Shown here piece by piece: positions 34,313 to 42,500 of a stretch of 64,000 bases of DNA. The stretch is from Streptomyces sp. NBC_00440 (GTDB taxonomy: Bacteria > Actinomycetota > Actinomycetes > Streptomycetales > Streptomycetaceae). Numbering within the stretch: the first letter of the stretch is position 1; each line of letters starts with the position of its first letter. Where the stretch lies: contig NZ_CP107921.1 of assembly GCF_036014215.1 (NCBI RefSeq), positions 2,956,001-3,020,000 of the forward strand, in the 5' to 3' direction. The position numbers and the translations under genes were made by a program. The notes under the pieces are model-generated. The model worked only from the letters and a program-made list of their open reading frames with translations. It made no database searches and was not told the origin of the DNA.

Positions 34313-36313
34313 CTAGCGCGTCGCAGCCCTCCGCCGCACCTTGCGCACCACGCGCCCCAGCGCACTGCGCCGGAGCGTCCGCATCAGCCGGGCCCGCCGG
34401 TGCGCCAGGCTCTCGCGCGGGCGCCGGACCGTCAGCGCGCCGGAGGCCCCGGAAGCGACGAGCACCAGCGGCAACGGCGTGCGCTCCGCGTCCTCGCCGC
34501 CGACGCTGACCGCCATCTCCCAGGTACCTGCGGGCAGTTCCCCGGCCGGCCGCTCGGCGCACAGAACCGTTCCCGCGCGCCCCTTGGACGTGGTCAGCGT
34601 CGCCGCCACCCGTACGGTGTCGCCCGAGCCCTTCCGGTCCGTGAGGTGGAGCTCGGCGGGTACTGCGTCGGCGGCCTCGGTGTGCAGCGGCAGCAGCGTT
34701 TCGAGGAGCAGCGGTTCGTCCATCACCCGGACCTCCCGCACGCCGAGCTTCCGGTACTCCCTGCGGAGGCTGCCGGTCGTCGCGCCGACGTCGAGCGAGA
34801 GGTTGCCGTGCGCCGTCCAGTACGGCACGACGACCTGGGCGGGCTCGCCCACCACGGCCGGCTCCCGCCCGGCCGTGACCGCCTCGGTCCGTACCGAGCC
34901 GAGCCTGACGTTCTTGTTCCAGCCGCTCTGGTGGACACGGACCAGGACGTCCCAGACACCGGCGCCCAGCGGTGCGCCGCCGGCCGCCGTGCCGGGGGTG
35001 ACCGCCGCCGTCCCCCGCAGCACCAGCCGGAACTCGCCGGCCCGCGGGCCGTCCACCCGCTCCCTGGTGAACTCGACGGGCTGGTAGAACTCGGCGGCGC
35101 TCGACCGCTCCCGTACCACCAGTTCGGCCTTGGCCCGGTCGGCGGCCGCCAGGGGCTTCACCCCGAGCTGTGCGAGCGCCTCGGGGCTGTCCAGCCCCTC
35201 GGGCAGGCCGATCAGCTCGTCGCCGCCCTCCCTGACGTAGTGGACCGGCTCGTCCCCCGCCTTGAGTCCTGCGGTGAACGCCAGCTTCAGCGTGCCGTCC
35301 TCCCAGGCGAGCCCGGTGAGTTCGGCGTGCGCGGCGATGCCGCTCTCCCAGCGGGCGAAGTGCTCGACGTCCTGGTAGCGGTCGGCCCTGATGAGCGCGC
35401 CGACGAGCTGCTGGGTGGGCAGCAGGGACGCGCCGACCCCCGGGCCGAACCGCTCCACGGCGAGCTTGTGCATCTCCTGGAACATGTCCTGCCGGTAGCC
35501 GTCGTCGGGCGTGGCCAGCAGCCGGGCGCCGCGCATCCGCTCGATCATCTCGTTGCGGAACCAGCGGCGGTGCAACTTGTCGCGCAGCGGCCCCGGTTCG
35601 GTGTACTTCTCCACGACGTCGAGCGCCTCGCCGAGGTTGTGGAAGTAGCCCACCGGCTCGATGCGCCGGAAGCCCGCGTTCGATGCGTCGTCCCGCTTGA
35701 CGTGGTAATAGCAGACGTAGTCGCTGACCACGGCGACGCTCTTCGCCCGCAGATACGCCTCCGTGACGAAGACGTGGTCCTCCAGGCGGCGGCGCCCTTC
35801 GAGGAAGCGCAGCCCCGTCTCGTCCAGGAAGGACCTGCGGAACATCTTGTGCGGGGTGAGGCTGTCGATCAGCGGGGCGTTCCTGACCGTGGCGCGTGGC
35901 CGGTTGACGCGGAAGAGTTCGCGCGGCACGGGCCGCCCCTTGCCGGCCATCTTGCCCACGACGACGTCGGCGCCGTGCTTGACGCCGTAGTCGTACATCC
36001 GCTCCAGCGCTTCGTCGCCCAGCCAGTCGTCGTTGTCGACGAACATCACGAACTCGCCCTGTGCGGCGTCGATCCCGACGTTGCGCGGCTTGCCCGACCA
36101 GCCGGAGTTCTCCTGGTGGACGACGTGTACCAGCGGGTGTGCCTCGGCGAGCCGGTCCAGCCGCTCGCCGGTGCCGTCCGTGGAACCGTCGTCCACGAAG
36201 ATCGCTTCGTATGCGTCGTCAGGCAGCGACTGTCTCAGCAGCGATGCGATGCAGTCCTCGATGTAGGGCCCCGGGTTGTAGACCGGAATGATCACGCTGA
36301 CTTTGACCGTCAT
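34313..36313 (-). CDS. Family 2 glycosyltransferase with C-terminal extension
   Basis: A 666-residue GT2 enzyme. The GT-A catalytic domain covers residues 1-230: VSVIIPVYNPGPYIEDC at the N-terminus, the nucleotide-binding EAIFVDDGSTDGT, and the DXD-type metal site FVDNDDWL. The remainder (300-666) is beta-rich and may bind glycan. The ATG at 36313 starts directly at the Rossmann-like strand; an upstream ATG adds non-conserved residues. Minus-oriented, convergent with the methyltransferase. Together with the downstream exporter it probably assembles a cell-wall glycan or teichoic-acid-like polymer. Confidence 0.88.
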   Translation of the reverse strand: MTVKVSVIIPVYNPGPYIEDCIASLLRQSLPDDAYEAIFVDDGSTDGTGERLDRLAEAHPLVHVVHQENSGWSGKPRNVGIDAAQGEFVMFVDNDDWLGDEALERMYDYGVKHGADVVVGKMAGKGRPVPRELFRVNRPRATVRNAPLIDSLTPHKMFRRSFLDETGLRFLEGRRRLEDHVFVTEAYLRAKSVAVVSDYVCYYHVKRDDASNAGFRRIEPVGYFHNLGEALDVVEKYTEPGPLRDKLHRRWFRNEMIERMRGARLLATPDDGYRQDMFQEMHKLAVERFGPGVGASLLPTQQLVGALIRADRYQDVEHFARWESGIAAHAELTGLAWEDGTLKLAFTAGLKAGDEPVHYVREGGDELIGLPEGLDSPEALAQLGVKPLAAADRAKAELVVRERSSAAEFYQPVEFTRERVDGPRAGEFRLVLRGTAAVTPGTAAGGAPLGAGVWDVLVRVHQSGWNKNVRLGSVRTEAVTAGREPAVVGEPAQVVVPYWTAHGNLSLDVGATTGSLRREYRKLGVREVRVMDEPLLLETLLPLHTEAADAVPAELHLTDRKGSGDTVRVAATLTTSKGRAGTVLCAERPAGELPAGTWEMAVSVGGEDAERTPLPLVLVASGASGALTVRRPRESLAHRRARLMRTLRRSALGRVVRKVRRRAATR

Positions 36314-36459
36314 GCTGTGCACTCGTTTCCCACTGCTCTGCGCCGGCGATCTCTCGTTGCGGGTGCACAGTACTATCGCCGGGAACATCCGGCCCGCCGG
36401 GTGGCCCTGTCGTGTACAGGGCCGATCCGCCTCGTTTCACCGTTGCTCAGCGGCCGCCC

Positions 36460-37083
36460 TCACGCCTTGAGCGCCGCCACCGCGGCCGCCGCGAGTCCGT
36501 CCAGATAGCCCTTGGGCAGGTCGTCCCTGACCACCGCGAGCCGCCAGTAGAGCGGCCCCACGATCAGTTCGAGCGCCCGCGCGGGGTCGGCGTCGGCAGG
36601 GAGCTCGCCACGGGCCACCGCGTCGCGGACCACCGCGGCGGCGACACCCTTCTGGTTGTCGAGCAGCGCCGCCTTGATCGCGTCCGCGATCTCCGGCTGG
36701 CGTGCGGCCTCGACCAGCAGATCGGGGATGACCTGGGAAGCGACCGGGTGCCGCAGCGCCGTCGACGCCACGGCGAGCAGGGCGCGCACATCGCCGTACA
36801 GCGAGCCGGTCGCGGGTGCGGGCAGGCCCTGCGCCGCGAACGCGGTGACCAGGTCGAGGACCAGATACAGCTTCGACTTCCAGCGGCGGTAGACCGCGGT
36901 CTTGCCGACGCCGGCCCGGCGGGCGATGGCCTCGATGGACATCCGCGCGTACCCGACGGACGCCAGCTCCGCGAAGACGGCGGCACGGATCGCCTCCGTC
37001 ACGTCCTCGCGGAGCACGGCGGCCCCGGCGGGGGCCCGGCGGGGCGTACGGGGCTCAGTCGTACGGGGATCAGGGGATGCCAT
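36460..37083 (-). CDS. TetR-family transcriptional regulator
   Basis: A 207-residue regulator. Its N-terminal helix-turn-helix (residues 28-70: IRAAVFAELASVGYARMSIEAIARRAGVGKTAVYRRWKSK in part) is typical TetR, and the C-terminal domain resembles the TetR_C_11/33 type. The ATG at 37083 follows CTTCTCCCC with no strong binding site. It diverges from the glycan exporter permease and probably represses it or itself through sites in the 175-base gap. Confidence 0.9.
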   Translation of the reverse strand: MASPDPRTTEPRTPRRAPAGAAVLREDVTEAIRAAVFAELASVGYARMSIEAIARRAGVGKTAVYRRWKSKLYLVLDLVTAFAAQGLPAPATGSLYGDVRALLAVASTALRHPVASQVIPDLLVEAARQPEIADAIKAALLDNQKGVAAAVVRDAVARGELPADADPARALELIVGPLYWRLAVVRDDLPKGYLDGLAAAAVAALKA

Positions 37084-37101
37084 GGGGAGAAGTTTACCTA
37101 T

Positions 37102-37113
37102 TCGTCGCGACGA
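37102..37113. promoter_or_regulatory. Candidate TetR operator
   Basis: Perfect 12-base palindrome tcgtcgcgacga, 19 bases upstream of the TetR start. Related half-sites follow in the same gap (gttgcgacg at 37172-37180 region and cgtttcgacg at 37123-37132). This arrangement suits autoregulation and control of the divergent exporter. Confidence 0.45.
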
Positions 37114-37258
37114 GACGGTTGCGTTTCGACGTCGATCCGTCCTAACCTCGGCGTTACGACGATACGGATCCGTTGCGACGTATGTCGGGGGCGCGCTCAT
37201 AGCCGCCCTTCCCTGTGAATCCCGTGAATCCCGTCGAACTCCGTCGAAAGCGAATGCT

Positions 37259-38197
37259 GTGATCCCCACGACAGCCCGGAACGCGCCCGCCACGGAGGCG
37301 GCGATTCCGAGGGTCTCCCCGCAGCCCCCGCAGGATCTGGCCGCGCTGGCCGCCGAGCACGGCCTGACCATCAGCGGTGCCCGCCCCCCGCTGTTCACGT
37401 ACATCCGCAGGACCTGGGGGCGCCGGCACTTCATCACCGCCTTCGCCACCGCCCGGCTGACCGCGCAGTACAGCCAGGCGAAGCTGGGGCAGGTCTGGCA
37501 GATCATGACGCCGCTGCTGAACGCGGCCGTCTACTACTTCATCTTCGGCGTCCTGCTCGGCACCAGCCACGGCGTCCCCGACTTCATCCCGTTCCTGGTG
37601 ACCGGCGTCTTCATCTGGACGTTCACCAGCAACTCGATCCAGACGGGCACCCGCGCCATCAGCGGCAGCCTGGGCCTGGTGCGGGCCCTGCACTTCCCGC
37701 GGGCCTCGCTCCCGATCGCGTACGCCGTCCAGCAGCTCCAGCAGCTGCTGTTCTCGATGGGCGCGCTGGTCGTCATCCTGGTCTGCTTCGGCGAGTACCC
37801 GAAGATCAGCTGGCTGCTCGCGATCCCCGCACTGGCCCTCCAGGCGCTGTTCAACACCGGGATCTCGATGGTCATGGCCAGGCTCGCGGCCAAGACCCCG
37901 GACGTCTCACAGCTGATGCCGTTCATCCTGCGCACCTGGATGTACGTCTCGGGTGTGATGTGGAGCATCAAGAAGGTGCTGGCGCACGACAACCTGCCGC
38001 ACCTCGTCCTGCTGGGGCTCCAGTCCAACCCGGCCGCGGTCTACATCGGCCTGATGCGTTACGCGCTCATCGACAGCTACCACGCCAACCAGCTCCCGCC
38101 GCACGTCTGGGCGCTGGCCATCGGCTGGGCGGTCGTGGCAGGCGTGGGCGGCTTCATCTACTTCTGGAAGGCAGAGGAGCAGTACGGACGTGGCTGA
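37259..38197 (+). CDS. ABC-2 type polysaccharide export permease
   Basis: A 312-residue permease of the Wzm/TagG type, with six hydrophobic segments. A cytoplasmic amphipathic N-terminus (LFTYIRRTWGRRHFITAFATARLTAQY) precedes the first helix, in which LGQVWQIMTPLLNAAVYYFIFGVLLG is characteristic. The start is GTG at 37259. It overlaps the ATPase gene by eight bases. Such transporters carry lipid-linked glycans or teichoic acids across the membrane. Confidence 0.9.
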   Translation: MIPTTARNAPATEAAIPRVSPQPPQDLAALAAEHGLTISGARPPLFTYIRRTWGRRHFITAFATARLTAQYSQAKLGQVWQIMTPLLNAAVYYFIFGVLLGTSHGVPDFIPFLVTGVFIWTFTSNSIQTGTRAISGSLGLVRALHFPRASLPIAYAVQQLQQLLFSMGALVVILVCFGEYPKISWLLAIPALALQALFNTGISMVMARLAAKTPDVSQLMPFILRTWMYVSGVMWSIKKVLAHDNLPHLVLLGLQSNPAAVYIGLMRYALIDSYHANQLPPHVWALAIGWAVVAGVGGFIYFWKAEEQYGRG

Positions 38198-39065
38198 GAA
38201 CCCGGTGAACACCCTGAACCCGACCCCGACGGACACCTTGACGCCGACCATGACGCCCTTCACCGTGCCCCAGGCCCAGGCCCAGGCCCCGGCACCGGTG
38301 GTCCTCGGTGCCCCCACCGTCATCGCCGACGACCTCCACATCGTCTACAAGATCCAGGGCACCGGATCCGGCAAGGGCAGCGCGACCTCCGCCCTCAACC
38401 GGATCGTCTCCCGCAAACCCCGGCCCGGCACCCGCGAGGTGCACGCCGTCCGGGGGGTGACCTTCGTCGCGCACAAGGGCGAGGCCATCGGCCTGATCGG
38501 CTCCAACGGGTCCGGCAAGTCGACCCTGCTGAAGGCCGTCGCCGGGCTGCTGCCCGCCGCGTCGGGCCGGGTCTACACCCAGGGCCAGCCGTCGCTGCTC
38601 GGCGTCAACGCCGCCCTGATGAGCGATCTGACCGGCGAGCGCAATGTGATCCTCGGCGGTCTGGCCATGGGGATGACCCGCGAAGAGGTCCGCGACCGCT
38701 ACGAGGAGATCGTGGACTTCTCCGGCATCAACGAGAAGGGCGACTTCATCTCGCTGCCGATGCGGACGTACTCCTCGGGCATGGGCGCACGGCTGCGCTT
38801 CTCCATCGCCGCGGCCAAGAGCCACGACGTGCTGATGATCGACGAGGCGCTCTCCACCGGCGACGCGAAGTTCCAGCGCCGCAGCCAGGACCGGATCGCC
38901 GAACTGCGCGAATCGGCGGGCACCGTCTTCCTGGTCAGCCACAGCAACAAGTCGATCCTGGAGACCTGCGAGCGAGCCATCTGGCTGGAGTCGGGGACGA
39001 TGAGGATGGACGGCCCTGCGGAGGAAGTCGTCGCCGCCTACGAGGAGTTCACCTCCAAGAAGTAA
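38190..39065 (+). CDS. Polysaccharide export ATP-binding protein
   Basis: A 291-residue ABC ATPase of the Wzt/TagH type. Walker A GSNGSGKST lies at residues 104-112, the signature YSSGMGARL near 195 and Walker B LMIDEAL near 215. A Thr/Pro/Gln/Ala-rich leader (residues 5-40) precedes the domain. It lacks the carbohydrate-binding extension found in long Wzt proteins. The start is GTG at 38190 with GAGGAG ten bases upstream. It is the ATPase partner of the preceding permease. Confidence 0.92.
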   Translation: MAENPVNTLNPTPTDTLTPTMTPFTVPQAQAQAPAPVVLGAPTVIADDLHIVYKIQGTGSGKGSATSALNRIVSRKPRPGTREVHAVRGVTFVAHKGEAIGLIGSNGSGKSTLLKAVAGLLPAASGRVYTQGQPSLLGVNAALMSDLTGERNVILGGLAMGMTREEVRDRYEEIVDFSGINEKGDFISLPMRTYSSGMGARLRFSIAAAKSHDVLMIDEALSTGDAKFQRRSQDRIAELRESAGTVFLVSHSNKSILETCERAIWLESGTMRMDGPAEEVVAAYEEFTSKK

Positions 39066-39375
39066 CACCTGCGGGCACCCGGGCCCCAGCCCATTGCGCT
39101 CGGCCGCCCCGCCGGGTCGGCCCACCCATGCCCGTCGTACTCAGCCGCCCCGCCGGGTGCTGCTCCGGAGCCGGAGCAGCACCCGGTCCGGTCGTTCCCC
39201 GCCCGCCGGCATCGCGGCCGCACCCGGCCGGCAGCCCGCGGGCAGACCGTTCCCGGTGATCAGCCGGTACAGCACGGGCGCGGGCCCCGGCAGCATCAGC
39301 AGCTCCCCGGCAGCAGACCACGGCCCGGCGCCGCAATCGCCATCGCGATCCGCTACCGCTACGGGGAGACGCAGC

Positions 39376-39416
39376 GGCCCCGGCCCGCCTGTACTGACAA
39401 CAGACGGGCCGGGGCC
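39376..39416. terminator. Hairpin in convergent region, 17-bp stem
   Basis: ggccccggcccgcctgt pairs with acagacgggccggggcc with a single mismatch and a seven-base loop. Likely terminates either or both of the flanking operons. Confidence 0.75.
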
Positions 39417-39465
39417 AGGGCCGCGACGGGGGCACACGCACGGCGCGTGCCCCCTGGGTTACGCG

Positions 39466-39492
39466 GGCGGGCACGCACACGGCGTGCCCGCC
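39466..39492. terminator. Hairpin near glutamate dehydrogenase stop
   Basis: ggcgggcacgc pairs perfectly with gcgtgcccgcc with loop acacg, about 70 bases beyond the dehydrogenase stop. Probable minus-strand terminator. Confidence 0.65.
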
Positions 39493-39561
39493 GAGAGCCA
39501 CGCGGGCACGCACGCGGCGGGCCCCCGCATCATGCTCCGACGCCTCAGGCGCCTCAGCGCC

Positions 39562-42500
39562 TCAGACGTGCGTCCGCAGGAGCGAGCGCATCGTCCGCAT
39601 CGCGACCGACAGGTTCGCCAGGTCGAAGGCGTCCGAGGACTGGATCTCGTCGAGCGTGGTGCGCGCACGGCCCAGGATCGACGCGTTCTTCTCCTCCCAG
39701 GCCTCGAAGCGCTCCTCCGGCTTCGATGCGCCGTTCCCCGCCGAGAGCACGTCGAGGGTGAGCCCGGCGTGCGCCGCGTACAGGTCCGCACGGATGGAGG
39801 CGCGGGCCATGGACTGCCAGCGGTCGGCCCGCGGCAGCTCGATGATCCGGTCCATCAGCTGGGAGATCGCCAGCCGGTCGCCGAGGTCGTAGTACACCTC
39901 GGCGACGGCCATCGGGTCCTTGTGCGTACGGTCGGCGATCGCCACGATGTCCAGCGCGGGGAAGGCCCCCGAGAACCCGGCCACCCGGCCGGCCAGTTCC
40001 TCCGGCACGCCCGCGGCGGTCAGCTCGTCCAGGATGCCCCGGTACCACTCCAGGTCGTCGCCCTTGAGCAGGTTCGGCAGCTCGCCCCAGACCTTCGACA
40101 CACCCTCGGTGAAGAAGGTGATGGTCTCGCTCAGGTCGAGCGGCTGCGGACGGTTGCCGAGCAGCCAGCGCGCACCACGCTCCACGAGCCGGCGCGAGTG
40201 CAGCCTGATACGGGTCTGGACATCGGCCGCGACCTTGTTGTCCAGCTCCTCGACGGCGTCCCACACCTCGGCCAGGCCGAAGATCTCACGGGCCGCGGCC
40301 TGCGCCCGTACGATCTCCTCGATCGAGGCGCCCGTCTCCTCCCGGAGCCGGTGCAGGAAGGTCGAACCACCGGTGTTCACCGTGTCGTTGACCAGGACCG
40401 TCGTGATGATCTCGCGACGCAGGGCGTGCCCCGCGATCGCTTCGGGGTAGCGCTCACGCAGCGGCTTGGGGAAGTACGCGTGCACCAGCTTCTGCAGGTA
40501 CGGGTCGTCCGGCAGATCGGTGGTGATCAGCTCCTGAGCGGCGGTGATCTTGGTGTACGCGAGGAGCACGGCCAGCTCGGGCTGGCTCAGCCCCTTGCCC
40601 GCGTTGAGCAGTTCACGGACCTGGCGGTCGGTCGGCAGGAACTCCAGCGCCCGGTTCAGATGTCCGTCGCGGACCAGCCTGCGCATGAAGCGCTGGTGGG
40701 CGTGGAGGAGCGACGGCGCCTGGGACTCGGCGTTGGCGAGTGCGGTGTTCTGCGCGTAGTTGTTGCGCAGGACCAGGGCGCCGACCTCGTCGGTCATCGA
40801 CGCGAGGATCTTGTTGCGCTGCTTGACGGTCAGATCGCCCTCGGTGACCATCCCGTTGAGCAGGATCTTGATGTTCACCTCGTGGTCGGAGGTGTCCACG
40901 CCCGCGCTGTTGTCGATCGCGTCGGTGTTGATCTTGCCGCCCGTGCCGTCGCCGCCCGACCTGGCGTACTCGATACGACCGAGCTGGGTCAGACCCAGGT
41001 TGCCGCCCTCGCCGACGACCTTGGCGCGCAGGTCCTCGCCGTTGACCCGGATGGCGTCGTTGGCCTTGTCGCCGACGTCCGCGTTGGACTCGGCGGAGGA
41101 CTTCACGTACGTCCCGATGCCGCCGTTCCACACCAGGTCGACCGGGGCCTTGAGGATCGCCCTCATCAGGTCGGCCGGGGTCATCTTGGCCACGCCCGAC
41201 TCGATGCCGAGCGCCTCACGGACATGTGCGTTGAGCGGGATCGACTTGGCGCTGCGCGGGTGGATGCCGCCGCCGGGCGAGAGCAGGGCGGTGTTGTACT
41301 CGGCCCACGAGGAGCGCGGCATCTCGAACAGCCTGCGCCGCTCGGCGTAGGACGTCGCCGCGTCCGGGGTCGGGTCGATGAAGATGTGCCGGTGGTCGAA
41401 GGCGGCGACCAGGCGGATGTGCTCGGAGAGCAGCATGCCGTTGCCGAAGACGTCGCCGGACATGTCGCCGACGCCGACCGTGGTGAAGTCCTCGGTCTGG
41501 GTGTCGTGGCCGAGCTCCCGGAAGTGCCGTTCGACGGACTCCCAGGCGCCGCGGGCCGTGATGCCCATGCCCTTGTGGTCGTAGCCGGCGGAGCCGCCGG
41601 ACGCGAAGGCGTCCCCGAGCCAGAAGTCGTACGACTCGGCGACCGCGTTGGCGATGTCGGAGAAGGTCGCGGTGCCCTTGTCGGCGGCGACGACGAGGTA
41701 GGTGTCGTCCTCGTCGTGGCGTACGACACCGGTGGGCGGCACGACCTCGCCTGCCACCAGGTTGTCGGTGATGTCGAGCAGCGCGGAGATGAAGGTCTTG
41801 TACGCCGCGATGCCCTCGGCCATCCAGGCGTCCCGGTCCACGGACGGGTCGGGCAGCTGCTTGGCGACGAAGCCGCCCTTGGCGCCGACCGGCACGATCA
41901 CCGTGTTCTTGACCATCTGCGCCTTGACCAGGCCGAGCACCTCCGTACGGAAGTCCTCACGCCGGTCGGACCAGCGCAGCCCGCCTCGGGCGACCTTCCC
42001 GAACCGCAGGTGCACGCCCTCGACGCGCGGCGAGTACACCCAGATCTCGTACGCCGGGCGCGGCGCGGGCAGGTCGGGGATGGCCTGCGGGTCGAACTTC
42101 ATGGAGACGTACGGGTGGTACGTGCCCTGCTCGGTGCCCCGGCCCTTGCGGTCGCCGCTCTCGTCGGCGCTCTGGAAGAAGTTGGTCCTGAGCGTCGCCT
42201 TGATGACGGTGAGGAAGGAGCGCAGGATGCGGTCCTCGTCCAGGCTCGCCACCTGGTCGAGCGCACCGTCGAGCTCTTCGAGCAGCCCGTCGGTCAGCTC
42301 GGTGCCGGCCCGCTGGCGGCCCGGCGACATCCGGGCCTCGAAGAGCGAGACGAGCAGCCGGGTGGTGTGGACGTTGTTGCGGAGGGTGTCCTCCATGTAG
42401 TCCTGGCTGAAGGTCGATCCGGCCTGGCGCAGGTACTTGGCGTACGCGCGCAGCACCATCGCCTGCCGCCAGGTCAGCCCGGCGCCGAGCACCAGGGCGT

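Larger units (their letters stand above)
39066..39561. other. 496-bp intergenic region with two hairpins
   Basis: No gene is seen between the convergent exporter ATPase and glutamate dehydrogenase genes. It holds two strong hairpins, at 39376-39416 and 39466-39492; both are listed separately. Several GC-rich short repeats (cacgcgggcacgcac, twice) surround the second. Confidence 0.6.
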
